Counted from the first letter of the stretch, positions 34,840 to 47,768 are shown. The stretch: 64,000 nucleotides of DNA from Anabas testudineus (GCF_900324465.2 NC_046619.1:17568637-17632636), one strand, 5' to 3'. Notes: a model not told the origin generated them from the letters alone. Numbers and translations: made by a program.

Positions 34840-36180
34840 CTAATTTCAGTATAGTTAAGGTTAGAAAAAAAATCATGGTCATGCAAAATGACCTGCACAC
34901 TAAACCTGACTAGAGATGTACTCAGGCATAGTAGATGGAAACATTAACAGTATTGTGAGTGTAAAGGACATCAAGTCAAGATTATGTTTTTTTTTATCAT
35001 CCTACATCTTTTGCACACTACAGTATCTCCTACATGGCCTCTAAACTTTAGCTCTTACTGTCAACGATGACTCTCATTCCTAGAATCATTGAACTGCACC
35101 TCCGTAATATATTGATGAAGACAGTATGTTGGTCTACTAGTTGTCTTCAAATCAGAATTAAAAACATCTACAATGTCAGTGTTACTGTACAGTTAAACAG
35201 GAATGTTTTGTGTATTTAGAAGATGATTAATGCAGCCATTTCCGTGAGTGATACACAGAGATAGAGGAGCCATATTAAATACTGTGCTAGCCAATCAACT
35301 GAGAAGTTCCACGTCATCAGTGAGAACCCTCCTACTCTTGGTTCAAGTCATATTACCAGGAAGAACATGGTTTAGTAGGGGATGTGGTTGTAGTCACACC
35401 TCCTTCTTCTTTACTTAGAGTGCGGGTGAAAACCATCAGCAGAACATCGTTCCCACATGCAAAAGACTCGTTATTGCAAAGGTGATAAAGAGTTTGTGAT
35501 ATAACTAGTGTGTGGGAAAAAATCCAAGTGAATCGGGTTATTTTACTTGTGAAAACAAGTAATGCATGGAAAGCAGTGCATGCATCATTCAGCCCTGTTG
35601 TGGTTGGGCTTTAAGACAAAGGTGTGAATACAGATCTTTTTTTGTACTTTTAGACCGAGGAAGCTGTTTTATGTTTTTTCTTAAACTCACAATGATGAGA
35701 CTCAGATTAAACCAATACAAATACATCCCAAAATATAATAATCAATAAACTAAGTGAATCTAAAACAATCATTTCAAAGTCCTATATAAATCCGCCATTA
35801 CAGAAACGGTTGAAGTCAGGTCTGTGCTCAGAACAAGGGGCACAGAAGTGGCTCACCACAACTTTTGAGTGTCAGTGTAGCTTCTGCCTGTGGCTGAGCT
35901 TGTTGTTCTCATGAGAGACTTGATGAATTGTTGTGAGACCAGAAAGGCAGAGTCGTTTCTTCATTTGTGTGTCTCTGCCTTAATAGTTTCTTTACAGTGG
36001 GAGTAGAAACCAATGTGAAGACCTGTTGTACACAGGTGAAAGAAAGTCAAAATCATGTTAAAGTGTAACATTATTAATTGCTGCAGTGCGTTACAACAAT
36101 GAGGAATGACACATTATAATAAAGAAACGGTTGACGCTAACCAAATTAATCTTTTAAACTCCCAAAACTTTTCATGCTCT
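34840..36180. repeat. Recurrent intergenic module, copy 7, upstream of H1
   Basis: Block (a) 35205-35540 then, after a deletion of about 400 bp relative to copy 6, block (c) 35560-35670 and (d) 35813-35960. A Tc1-like fragment separates it from H1. Confidence 0.6.
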
Positions 36181-36189
36181 TGACTTCAC

Positions 36190-36835
36190 AGTGGATATAT
36201 ACAGTGTCTATACAAGGTATCTACCGCCTTGGATGTTTCATCCTTTTACTGACATTATAAATCAATCATGGTCCATAAAAGATGCCGACTTTGAAAAAGA
36301 AAAATACCTCATTAATATAAAAGTGAAAACAGGTTTCTACAAAGTAATGTCAATTAAATTAAAATACATAAGGTGAAATCAGTGTTTGCATTAATATTGA
36401 CCTCCTTCAGGTTAGTATTGAGTAGATGCACCTTTGGCTGCAATCACATCATGGAGTCCGTGTGGATAGGTCTCAGTTAGACTTGCACATCTGGACACAG
36501 GAAATTTATGCCAAATTTATGTTTCTTTGCAAAACTGCTCAAGCTCTGTCAAGTTGTGTGGGGATCGAGCGTAACCAGCCCTTCTGAAGTCCATCAACAA
36601 ATTCTCTATTGGAATGAGGTCTGGGCTTTGACTCTGTCACCCCAGAACATTCACCTTGTTGTCGGTAAACCATTTCTGTGTAGCATTCGCTGTATGCTTC
36701 AGGTCATTTTCTTACTGGAAAATAAATGTTCTCCCAAGCCGTAGTTGTCTTGCCGACCAAATAAGATTGTCTTTCAGGATTGTTCTATATTTTGCCTAAT
36801 TATTCTTACCGTCTACATTAACAAGCCTTACTTAG
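36190..36835 (-). mobile_element. Tc1/mariner-like transposon fragment
   Basis: The left end region (ACAGTGTCTATACAAGGTAT...) and the interior (GCTCAAGCTCTGTCAAGTTG; TTGGAATGAGGTCTGGGCTT) resemble a common fish Tc1-like family read in reverse. The catalytic half is degenerate and no right end is seen. It separates H1 from its upstream module. Confidence 0.55.
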
Positions 36836-37109
36836 ACGTTATTGTCACAAAGTGTCTACCAGTAAAATAGCATTAAGCTATAGGTAGATTATGTCTGTGA
36901 AGCTATCTGGAATTTGTCAACTGTGTACATTTGCAATTCCAGTACTGTATATTTGCATAATAATCCGAATTCCAATACATTTCCAAAGCACACCTTCAAA
37001 TAATCACAAGGTGTTTCAGTAAAATGTTTGAGTGCTTTCAAAAGACTTTCAGAGTACATAAGTTCAGAGGAAAGACACATTTCTCATCAAATGTAAATGG
37101 ATGACAAGT

Positions 37110-37255
37110 TTTCTAAATATAGAGGCTATAGAAGTTCATTTTCTGCATTTTAGCCAATCAGTCAGCCAGTTTGCAAACACTGACCACCATGTGACTAAAC
37201 CTGCCATTAAGGTGCAAAGATATCAGTAGTGCAAGGCAAAGGGTGTTGCACCACA
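37110..37255 (+). promoter_or_regulatory. H1 proximal promoter with CCAAT box
   Basis: CCAAT at 37154-37158 lies about 100 bp before the leader ATG. The equivalent sites are 44222-44226 in H2 and 51657-51661 in H3, in closely matching sequence that includes TTCATTTTCTGCATTT. No clear TATA box follows. Confidence 0.5.
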
Positions 37256-39063
37256 ATGATCGTAAGACTAGCTGCTCTGATTCTTCTTGGTACAGTGTGT
37301 AAGTGCTGTTCTTAACCAGTGTGAGTACTTCTACCAGTTATTGTTTGTACTTTGTTGTACTGTAATATATTACTGAAACCTAAAACTTGTTTCCTTTCTT
37401 TAGTTGCAGAGATTCCTCAGCAGATCTCTTTGACTGTGGCAGACGCTGGTGATAATATTACTTTTCAATGTCCAGTCACCGATAAGGAAAGCAAATTCTT
37501 CTACTGGAATAAGGAGAGACTTGGACACACGACTCAAACTGTTGCAACTGTGACTCTTGGCAAAGTAACAGTTAGTGAAGAATTCAAAGACTCACGTTTC
37601 ACAGTCAGACAAGAGGGGGCTCAGTATTTTCTTACCATCAGAAATGTCACTAAAGAGGATGAAGCAACATATTTTTGTCAAAACTGGCCAACGTATTCAC
37701 GGACTTCCCTTAATGGCACCTTCCTGGCTGTAAACGGTAAAGTATCTTTTACCATGCACTCGACTACAACTATGATCTTTGTATGTTTTATTAATAATTT
37801 ACATTATCAAAGAATATTGATGTCTTTTCACAGATCATAATCAGCAGAAACATGTCTACGTGAAACAAAGTCCAGAGACTGAGTCAGTCCAGCTGGGAAA
37901 CACGGTGACTCTTAACTGTTCACTTCTCTCCAAGAACAAAGAAAAAAGAGTCCAATGTCCAGATGAACACAGTGTGTACTGGTTCAGAGCTGGATCAGAA
38001 GGATTTAATCCAGGTCTCATTTACACAAACAGGAAAAAGAGTCATAGACAAGGGCAAAGGAGCTGTTCTTACAGTTTGTCCAAAACTATACAGGACTCTT
38101 CTGACACTGGGACTCATTACTGTGCTGTGGTTACATGTGGAGAGATCCTGTTTGGTGAAGGAACAAAAGTGGAGACAAGTATGTATTTACAGTTTCATTT
38201 AGCCAAATAAAAAAAATGCTCGAAAATACAAAGATTATTAGTATTTCTTTAGTTAAGTAAGTTGATTTAGTACTATACTGGTTATATACAGATCAGTGTG
38301 AACACTGACTTCTTGATTGTGCTTATTTACAAAACATTAGTTTAATAAATGCCAATATGGCTTTAAAGAATGGTTATTATGTCCAAGAGTTTATAATAAA
38401 TGGTTTTCATTACTTAGGAAATGATTCAGACTCACAACCAGAGCTGATCGTGGTTGTCCTTGTTTTTGGGATACTCTTGGCCTGCTGTGTGACTGTGATT
38501 GCCATCCTTATTTTGAGTCAAAGTGACATTTGTGAACATTGCAAAGGTAGGTTGTCCATATTTTACTTATCATTTGAAACTGTAAGAGTAAAGCAGGTTA
38601 ACCCTGAGAGCTCAAAGCTCTAGCTGTTCGCATGTTATCATCAGAGGACTGAAGCATGAGCACATCACAGGTGAATTTATTGATAGATAACAAAAACACA
38701 TCTTTTTAAACAGGAATGATGAGTGCTTTGGATCATCTGGGACTCGACAAGCCAGCTGTGGACCAATCAAGTCATCAAGTGGTTCTAGTAAATATGCTTC
38801 TAGTAAATAGTGGTGTGACTGTGGTGTATTAAGTATGAAGGTGCTAGATAGAGATGAATGTTCTTTCTATACTTACACTTTTTACATTTGTCATTAAACC
38901 ATAATCAACAATGTATTCTCAACAGGATGGCAAAGCAAAGACAACAAACTACATGACACCATATTTCTCCACAAGGAGAAGAATGAAGATCTCGTACATG
39001 CAAGAGTGTGTGTACTCTGTTGTGAGAGCAGATTACCACAACCAGCACCATCCCTGTTTATAG
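37256..39063 (+). CDS. H1: NITR-like receptor, plus-strand subfamily, apparently intact
   Basis: Exons: leader 37256-37298 (MIVRLAALILLGTV), V 37404-37736, second Ig 37834-38178, transmembrane 38418-38546, tail 38714-38787 and 38926-39063, about 353 codons. The V domain has FQCPV, FFYWNKE and ATYFCQN with a FLAVNG end. The second domain has LNCSL, VYWFRAGSEG, YCAVVTCG and the J-like FGEGTKVE, but only five cysteines: the one found as YQC in the G genes is missing. The membrane span runs LIVVVLVFGILLACCVTVIA. Tail tyrosines lie in TTNYMTP and ECVYSVV; neither is a canonical ITIM. The tail-exon donor at 38788 was chosen because it keeps phase and aligns with H3; a second GTAAAT lies 12 bases on. 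The family assignment is firm, but whether it signals as an inhibitor is unclear. Confidence 0.83.
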
Positions 39064-39553
39064 GCAGAGCAGGATCTGAGCATCACTCCCCAGATCCCTA
39101 CAAAGCTGCTCAGTTTGAGAATGATTTATTTGCAGCAAACATCACAAGACATAAGAAGAAACAGTGGTTCATTGTAAAGATTTGTGCATAAATCAGAATG
39201 ATGAGTTTCCTGTTGTTTTATTAATTTGTCATATGCAGTATATGATAGTCCCAGTATTACAGTATGTGATTATGGGTTTTGTTGAGATTGAAATGTAGCT
39301 TATATAATTTATCTACCTAATATAACTACGCACATGGAATAATTCAATTTTAACATGTAAATTGTAAAAATCAATGTTAACAAATTGTAAGACAGTTGAA
39401 TGAACTATATCTATTTAATGTGTGTGCAGTAGTCAAAGGTTGTGAGAGTTTGTCTTGATCGTAGTCCTTGAAAAGAAGTTTTCATATGAAATATATATGT
39501 AAAATATGTGAACTTATTTCTCTAACACTTAATGAACATTTTCAAACACCAAC

Positions 39554-40199
39554 TGTTACGAACTAACAAACGAGCGAGGGAGAACAAGCATAAGGACAGG
39601 GGACGCAAGGAACTACCAAAACTAACTAAATATCAACTTAAAGAGACCCGAAAACATGGTGGGAGAATACAAACAAAATCATAACCTGACACATAAAGTA
39701 ACAACTTAAAACACTGTGGTAACACAGGCAAAAATACCAACTAGAAACTAACAAAACAAGACATGGCACAAACGCTAATGGAACAACAAACAAACTCATG
39801 AATAAGAAACACAAAGTACCAACGAAAAACACACTGCAAGAGGCAGGCAACTCACAAACGAAACCAAGGTCCAACAAACTGAAGTGCAGCTCGGGTTGAA
39901 ACAAACGGAAAGTCCAGAGTTATCAAAAAAGACTGTGTGACAAAGACCAACTAACAAACAAACGAACGAACGAACAAGAGGAGAAGATCCACGTGCAATG
40001 TGACAAACCAGCAATTAACCAGAGGACTGAGGGGTGATTATAAAGCAAAGGGACGTACAGGTGAAACGAGTCAGTAATTGGTCCGGTGAGTGGAGAGTGG
40101 AGGAAGAGGAAGTCCATATATGGGTGTGGCAGGAGCGTGAGCAACCAAAACAAAACAAAACAAAACCCACAGACAGGGGCAAAGGGAGGAATCGTAACA
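39554..40199. mobile_element. Solo LTR
   Basis: The 646-bp segment starts TGTTACGA and ends TCGTAACA, an 8-bp inverted terminal match of LTR type. Flanks are CCAAC and CAAAC, a near-match 5-bp target duplication. No internal region follows. Frames read across it are not genes. Family unknown; it is older than the 56-61 kb element and not related to it by its ends. Confidence 0.6.
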
Positions 40200-40507
40200 C
40201 AAACACTTGTAAACTTGTTTAGATTGTTTAGATTTTGACCTTTAAATGAAGCAGACACCAATTGCATCAACAGTATATTTCAATTTACAAAGGGCACAGA
40301 CAAAAAACTAACAGTAACAATAACCTTGATTAAAACTTGACCAAAACAAAATGAGCTGACTTCATTGAAGTGATGTGGTGTTCACACACGTTACCTGAGC
40401 CAGGTGGAACCTTTCTGGGTTCATGTGTTTTGTGTGCCTGCATGAGTTTCACAGTCTTTTAAATTTGTTAAAATTTTCATGTAAGACTGAATGTGAATAT
40501 TTGTATT

Positions 40508-40630
40508 TAAATTTACATTTAGTCAATTTACAGGCACTTTTATTCAAAGCAACTTACAAGTGAGACCAGGGGTAGGCAGCGTAAGTAGATCTTGACTAAA
40601 CACTCCTACCCTGAAGATAGACCACAGCTG
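40508..40630 (-). repeat. L2-tail-like dispersed repeat, fragment
   Basis: TTTACATTTAGTCAATTTAC and CACTTTTATTCAAAGCAACT are a diverged complement of the L2 tail. Nothing coding is present. Confidence 0.5.
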
Positions 40631-40904
40631 GGATTCGTTGTCTGTATAAGACCCGTACATAGTGTACAGTATCACACCTCATGCACAGTTTGATCTGAGA
40701 CACAGAATAACAGGAGGGAAAATTTAATTCATTATCACTTGGTTCTTTAATACCAAACAGGATTTATTATGTGCAGTATTAATAGCCACAGACCGAACGA
40801 ACAAACTGTCTCCAGTCTGTAGCTACATCAGATTTTATAAACTGATGCCCATTAACTCAGTTATCAAATTTAAAAGCTTTGTTGACTGCAGAGTAAAGAT
40901 TCGC

Positions 40905-42175
40905 TCATTCAGTTCCATTTGAATCCTTCATTCCAACTTCAGCTTTGATCACAGTAAAGACGACGGCAGAATAAACTGTGTCCTCATCCCTCTGTAAAAA
41001 TATATGACAAAGCTGACAAAGAAAAGCTGAATGACACTTTGGATAAAGTTAATCCAACCTTTAAATTCTTTACCTTTTTCCTTTTTTGAGGCCCACAGCT
41101 GTTTTGCAGAGTAGTCTTATATTCTGAAATAGAAAATATGTAGATTACAGTCAATACAGATGCAGTCAAGTGAATATTCTGGTATACTCTGAAAACTGAG
41201 TAACTCCTGTTACCGCTGTAATAATCACCATTGTTGTTCTTCATTGCGTGAACGAGGAAGGCTATACCAATCAGGCTTAGAGCCAAAAGGACAAAGAGCT
41301 GCAACAATTTCACATTGACTTTTTTTCCTAAAAAAAAAAAAGTAAATGTGATTTATTTTTTACCTCCTTTTAAGATACGTTTGCACGTAAAAAAAAATAA
41401 AATATGAAATACTAGACATATTCTTTTTTTTATTCGTTTGTTACTGACCTGTAACACATTTCCCAATTAAGATGATTAATATAGTTACCTTCAGTGTCCA
41501 TTTTTGTTCCATTTCCAAATAAAATCTGTCCACATGTGGCCACAGCACAGTAATAAGTCCCAGAATCAGAGGAGCTGATGTTTTTGGAGAAGCTGTAAAC
41601 ACATTTCTGTGGAGAACGAGCCTCAGAACTCTTTTCACATTGATCACCACTGTTTTCCTGAGTGTAAATGAGACTTGGATGAGATGAGTCTGATCCAGCT
41701 CTGAACCAGTACACATTGTGATTTAATGAACATGTCTTGTTGTTGGAGTCAGAGAAGACTGAACACTGGAGAGTCACTGAGTCTCCTGGACGGACTGGAT
41801 CAGAAACAGAGTCTTGAATGACAGCAGTGATATCTGGTTCTGGTCCTAGAAAATACAAAAACAAAAGTAAGCATATTTTACATAGTTTAACAAAATAGGA
41901 GTTAAAGCATTTGTATATATATTTCCAACTTTACTGTACTTGGTAATTATTACCTTTAACTCTTAGAAATATTCCTTTTAAAAATCTCATGTCAAGTTGT
42001 TCCACTTTTATACAGTAGTAAAGTCCAGTATCACTTAGCTCTGTTTTACTAATTATCAGGACAAAGGTTCCATGCTCTTGTTTTGCTGTAATGCGAGGAG
42101 TCTGGTGTTGAGGAGTCTCATTAACACCAGCAAAGTCAAAGGAAAATATTCCTCCCAGGAATTCGGGCAACTTAA
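40905..42175 (-). pseudogene. K1: 5'-truncated NITR-like receptor
   Basis: Exons seen: V remnant 41954 to about 42175, second Ig 41489-41845, transmembrane 41214-41337, tail 41074-41123 and 40905-40991. The V exon starts in mid-domain (PEFLGG) and runs to GLYYC and FLRVKG; the leader, first Cys and core Trp are gone, and homology to G-type upstream DNA stops abruptly near 42175. The second domain is complete, with six cysteines and FGNGTKMD. The tail has one motif, TVYSAV, which fits ITSM (TxYxxV), and ends soon after. Without leader and promoter it is unlikely to make a receptor. It lies head-to-head with H2, forming a pair that is duplicated as K2/H3. Confidence 0.8.
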
Positions 42176-42639
42176 CACAGACATCACCTATTTCATTTTA
42201 TCGTGTGCTCAACGTTGATTAATTAGAAAATTTTAGATGTTTATAAACCACATTTCACTGACGTATCCTCAAATTTCGTTAAGTTTAATGAAACCAGCAG
42301 CCAATGTATACTCCTTTATAACGTCACCCAACTTCCATTAGACAAAACAAACTATGCTGGCTGATTAGACCCAACGTGTAGGGCATTTCAAGTCAAACCT
42401 TTCTACATGTTACGAACCATTCAGTTTTAACAATTGTGGGATTTGTTGCATTCAATAAATAATAATTTCCAAAAAAATAAATAGCTTTGTGGCGATGTGG
42501 CATATGATTAAATTAATGGTTCCCCAAAAAATAAAAGAAAGAAATTTACAGGTTACAGGGCTAAAGTTGTAGCAAGATCATCAAACGTTGGTAGAGTTTT
42601 GATACAAAAAGGAAGAAGACCATTACGCATTCACACTGA

Positions 42640-43820
42640 CTGTGCAGTACATGCACATTCAAAGTCTTCACTTTCAAACGATGCACGGAAACTTCAGCAC
42701 CGCTGTGGTTAGGTGGTTTCAATATAACGTGAATACAAAGGGCCTTTTTTTCCAGTGTGAATCTCAGGACACTGAGCTTGAGCTACTGTTTTATTTTATA
42801 AAACAAATAAAGTATCAAAATTGCTTAGTCATTATATTTTTTACTTTTCTGCACTTTGACATGTTTCATTAAAAATATCCTGTAAAAAGTGAGTCCACAT
42901 ATCATTTGTACAAGACGGTTATTTATATTCTTCTATGGGTTATATGAGAAAGTACAGAAACAACGCATATGGTCAAATAAATTGGAAGACTTTGTTTGAT
43001 TTGCAGTTGCTGTGAGAGTGGAGAAGTGCAAATCATTCCACTTCAAAATGGCTGCTGTAGACAGAAAGTGAAGTATAAGTATTTATTTATTCATTTTTTA
43101 CATTACCTGCCTCCTCGTTTTTAAACCAGTCTGTCAAACATCTAAAACTGAAACTAAGTCAATGTTGCTGTTTGTTTTCCCTATCCATGTATGTAAGGCC
43201 ATACTTTAGTCAGGTCTACTCTGAGTAAAGTGCCTCAGTATTTGGTCAAAGTGCAGAGAGGTGGCTGAACCACAGCTTTTGTCAGTCAGTGTGTTTACCA
43301 CAGGTTAAGCAGGTTACTGGCTTTCTCAAGAAAGCTGAATCCTTGCGTGTCATGTAAACGAGATGGTTACTGTTATGGGGGTAGGGGATTAGAGAAACCT
43401 GACTTCCTGAGATTTCTCCCAAGGAACTCTGATTACTCTGCAATTATAAACACGTAATCGCCTTTCTGCAAGAGAGCATGTGCATAACAAAGCCTGCAGA
43501 CACTCACTACTCTATTACTTTCAGCTGAGATGTGCATCTGCATAAAAGGAGAAATTCCCTGTGGATGTCTAAATAAGTGAATTTTCACCACACATTTGCA
43601 CAGCAGAAAGTAAAAATAAATATTGTGCAATATTATATAATGGGAGGATAAAAATACACTGCTTTGAATTGTTGACACACTGCAGATATATCTCCCTCTG
43701 TTAATTTTTGTGTGGGCTTGGTCACATTTCCTCTTGCCCTTGTCTTGACACTCTCCCTGAAACACACAGGCCCCTCAACTAAACAGTAAATATTCCCACA
43801 CACTCTATGAGAAAGCAGGA
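42640..43820. repeat. Diverged intergenic module upstream of H2
   Basis: Block (c) 42680-42780 (GCTGTGGTTAGGTGGTTTC), (d) 43205-43300 (GGCTGAACCACAGCTTTTGT) and an (e) block near 43750 (AACACACAGGCCCC). The H3 counterpart is at 50080-51240. Frames here, such as 43433-43765, are shared by both copies but show no protein features. Confidence 0.55.
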
Positions 43821-44179
43821 CTGACATTTACAGTCAAATGTTCTCCATTTCTCAGTGTATGCAACGTCCCAGCCATATAACAAAGTCAAAATGCTTTGGT
43901 GTCTTTCTAAGAAAGGGACATGTTTCTCTGTCACGTTCCTCGTTGCACTTCCTGGCCTTACAAAAGGACCTAAGCGCGCACCAAAGAGTTTATTATTGTG
44001 TCTGACTAGAGCTACCAGTTTGGGCAGATTGATTCGTTTTTTAACCTAATTAAGAGCGATTCAGTGAGATTCAGTGAAATGTTTACGTACTGCCAAAGAC
44101 CTTTAGAGTAAAAGAGGTCAGAGTAAAGACACGCCTCTATGGAAATATAACATCTCTCATCAAATGAAAATTGATGACA

Positions 44180-44327
44180 AGTTTTCTAAATATAGAGGCA
44201 AGTTCATTTTCTGCATTTCAGCCAATCAGGCTGATTTCTAGTTTGCAAACCTTGACCACCTTGTGACTAAACCTGCCATTTGGGTGGAAAGATGTCAGTA
44301 GTGCAAGACTAAGGGTGTTGCACCACA
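44180..44327 (+). promoter_or_regulatory. H2 proximal promoter with CCAAT box
   Basis: CCAAT at 44222-44226, about 106 bp before the leader ATG; nearly identical to H3. Confidence 0.5.
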
Positions 44328-46300
44328 ATGATCGGAAGACTAACTGCTTTGATTCTTCTTGGTACAGTGTGTAAGTGCTATTCTTAACCAGTGTGAGTAC
44401 TTCTACCAGTTATTGTTTGTACTGTGCTGTATTGTACTATATTATATTACTGAAACCTGTAACTTGTTTCCTTTCTTTAGTTGGAGAGGGTCCTCAGCAG
44501 ATCTCTTTGACTGTGGCAGACGCTGGTGATAATATTACTTTACAATGTCCAGTCACTGACAAGGAAAGCAAATTCTTCTACTGGAATAAGATGAGACTTG
44601 GACACATGCCCCAAACTGTTGCAACTGTGACTCTTGGCAAAGTAACAGATAGTGAACAATTCAGAGACTCACATTTCACAATCAGACAAGAGGGGGCTCA
44701 GTTTTTTCTTACCATCAGAAATGTCACGAAAGAGGATGAAGCAACATATTTTTGTCAAAACATGGCAACGTTTTCACAGGCTTTCCTCAATGGCACCTTC
44801 CTGGCTGTGAACGGTAAAGTATCTTTTACTATGCACTTGACTATAACCGTGATCTTTGTATGTTTTCTTAATAATTTACATTATCAAATAATATTGATGT
44901 CTTTTCACAGATCATAATCAGCAGAAACATGTCTACGTGAAACAAAGTCCAGAGACTGAGTCAGTCCAGCTGGGAAACACGGTGACTCTTAACTGTTCAC
45001 TTCTCTCCAAGAAGACAGAAAAAAGAGTCCAGTGTCCAGATGAACACAGTGTGTACTGGTTCAGAGCTGGATCAGAAGGATTTAATCCAGGTCTCATTTA
45101 CACAAACAGGAAAAAGAGTCATAGACAAGGGCAAAGGAGCTGTTCTTACAGTTTGTCCAAAACTATACAGGACTCTTCTGATTCTGGGACTTATTACTGT
45201 GCTGTGGTCACATGTGGAGAGATCTTGTTTGGTGAAGGAACGAAAGTGGAGACACGTATGTATTTACAGTTTCATTTAGCCAAGTAAAAAAAAAAAATGC
45301 TCGAAAATACAAAGATTATTAGTATTGTTTTAGTTGATTTAGTATTTACAAGTTTTAAATATATTCTCTTTAGATATTTGAAAAGAACAACATAGACAAA
45401 AAGCATATCCACAACAACCACACTAATGTTTTATTTTTAGCCTTATTTATAACTTTCTGGTTGAGTTTCTAAATCTGTGTTCTCTGTTATTTAGTACAGA
45501 CCTCAAACATAGCAATGGTTATATACAGATCAGTGTGAACACTGACTACTTGATTGTGCTTATTTACAAAACATTAGTTTAATAAATGCCAATATGGCTT
45601 TAAAGAATGTTTATTATGTCCAAGAGTTTATAATAAATGGTTTTCATTACTTAGGAAATGATTCAGACTCACAACCAGGACTGATCGTGGTTGTCCTTGT
45701 TCTTGGGATACTCTTGGCCTGCTGTGTGACTGTGATTGCCATCCTTATTTTGAGTCAAAGTGACGTTTGTGAACATTGCAAAGGTAGGTTGTCCATATTT
45801 TACTTATCATTGGAAACTGTAAGAGTAAAGCAGGTTAACCCTGAGTGCACAAAGCTCTAGCTGTTCGCATGTTATCATCAGAGGACTGAAGCATGAGCAC
45901 ATCACAGGTGAATTTATTGATAGATAACAAAAACACATCTTTTTAAACAGGAATGATGAGTGCTTTGGATCATCTGGGACTTGACAAGCCAGCTGTGGAC
46001 CAATCAAGTCATCAAGTGGTTCTAGTAAATATGCTTCTAGTAAATAGTGGTGTGACTGTGGTGTATTAGGTATGAAGGTGCTAGATAGAGATGAATGTTC
46101 TTTCTATACTTACACTTTTTACATTTGTCATTAAACCATAATCAACAATGTATTCTCAACAGGATGGCAAAGCAAAGACAACAAACTACATGACACCATA
46201 TTTCTCCACAAGGAGAAGAATGAAGAGCAGGTACATGCAAGAGTGTGTGTACTCTGTTGTGAGAGCAGATAACCACAACCAGCACCACCCCTGTTTATAG
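44328..46300 (+). CDS. H2: NITR-like receptor, close paralogue of H1, apparently intact
   Basis: Exons: leader 44328-44370, V 44481-44813, second Ig 44911-45255, transmembrane 45655-45783, tail 45951-46024 and 46163-46300, with the same exon lengths as H1 (about 353 codons). Differences from H1 cluster in the V domain: MRLGHMPQ for ERLGHTTQ, and NMATFSQAF for NWPTYSRTS after the second Cys, which is the region expected to touch ligand. The second domain keeps VYWFRAGSEG and FGEGTKVE and again has five cysteines. The tail has NYMTP and CVYSVV. The intron before the transmembrane exon is longer than in H1. The gene faces the broken minus-strand receptor K1 across the shared intergenic module. 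Confidence 0.83.
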
Positions 46301-46444
46301 GCAGAGCAGGATCTGAGCATCACTCCCCAGATCCCTACAAAGCTGCTCAGTTTGAGAATGATTTATTGTCAGCTGACAAGAAACAGTGGTTCATTGTAAA
46401 AATTTGTGCATTAATCAGAATGATGAGTTTCCTGTTGTTTTATT

Positions 46445-47201
46445 TAAATTAAAGGAGTCTTGGATGAGATGAGTCTGATCCAGCTCTGAACCAGTACACA
46501 TTGTGATTTGCTGAACATGTCTTGTTGTTGGAGTCAGACAGGACTGAACACTGGAGAGTCACTGAGTCTCCTGGAAGGACTGGATCAGATACAGAGTCTT
46601 GAATGACAGCAGTGATATCTGGTTCTGGCCTTAGAAAATACAAACAAAAAAATAAGGATATTTTACAGAGTTTAACAAAAGAAAAGTTAAAGCATTTGTA
46701 TATAAATTTCCAACTTTACTGTACTTGATGATGATTACCTTTAACTCTTTTTACACATTCACTGTTCTTGTACCGTTCTTTGGTTGTGTAAAGCTGCTTT
46801 GTGACAATGTCAATTGTAAAAAGCACTCTACAAATAAAATTGTATAGAATTAAATTGAACTCTTAGAAATATTCCTTTTAAAAATCTCATGTCAAGATGG
46901 TCCACTTTTACACAGTAGTAAAGTCCAGTATCACTATAATTCTACTTCATAATTAGTTGTCCTGCAGGTACATGTCAAATTCACAGGATCTCCAACAACA
47001 ACAGTGTTTGTCTCAAAGATCGGGTCTTCTGTGCACCCTGACAATAAACAGAACCGTGATTAAAAACCAACATAGATCCTGTGTGACATTAATGAAAGAA
47101 GGTGAAACAGGTTTAAAACACATATTCCAAATGATACAAGGAACAAAGCTAACAAACTTACCCCCCACTGTGAACAGCAGCAGTAAATGAAATATGAGCA
47201 T
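46445..47201 (-). pseudogene. K2: scrambled NITR-like receptor remnant
   Basis: Leader 47162-47201 (MLIFHLLLLFTVG) is followed by the start of a V exon from 47037 (FETNTVVGDPVNLTC), then by a gap, then by the V-exon end at about 46865-46935, and by the first half of the second Ig exon (46449-46643, up to VYWFRAGSDSSHP). The middle of the V exon and everything after the VYWF core are missing. A 108-bp LINE tail has inserted within the V-exon end. It is the duplicate of K1 but has lost different parts: K1 kept the 3' half, K2 the 5' end. It is not functional. Confidence 0.78.
46750..46857 (+). mobile_element. LINE 3'-tail insertion inside K2
   Basis: A 108-bp insert of the form GTAAAGCTGCTTTGTGACAA...AAATAAAATTGTATAGAATT, typical of LINE 3' ends in fish, splits the end of the K2 V exon. 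AACTCTT is duplicated at 46743-46749 and 46858-46864. Confidence 0.7.
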
Positions 47202-47768
47202 TTTCCTGTTACTTAAGACAGCGGTTCACTCAGACTGTGTTATAAGATGTATAGTACCTTAATGTATTCATATCCAGTGGGAGAGAACAGTTTCAGAACA
47301 ATCTGATTGGCTTCTTCATAGGTTGCATTTCACAGTATAACGACAGTGGAAATACACCACCCATCTTTTCAACCTAAACACATGAAACATCGTTGCTTAG
47401 AAAATTGTTGGTGTTTATAAACCACATTTCACTGATGTACCTCAAATTTCTGTTTTTTTTGCACCTGTTAACATGAGACAAAATACATTTTTATCCATAG
47501 TAGTACATTAAGGTCAATGACACCAGCAGCCCACAAATACTCCTTTATAACTTCACCCAACTTCCTTTAGACCAAACAAACTATGCTGGTTGATTAGACC
47601 CAACGTTTAGGGCCTTTCCAGTCAAACCTTTCTACAAGTTACAGACGTAAATCAAGAAAAGTTCCTACATAACTACATCACAACACACTGCAGAAAGGTT
47701 CACATCATTCCTACAGGCTTATTTCTATCACAAACAATTTAATTTTGACCATTGTGGGATTTGTTGCA

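Noticed and set aside
39638-40270. Overlapping minus-strand frames of 60-115 codons
   Set aside because: They fall largely on the solo LTR and have skewed composition from its base bias.
43433-43765. 110-codon minus frame similar to 50861-51256
   Set aside because: The two versions differ in frame structure and cover the intergenic module; no domain or splice context.
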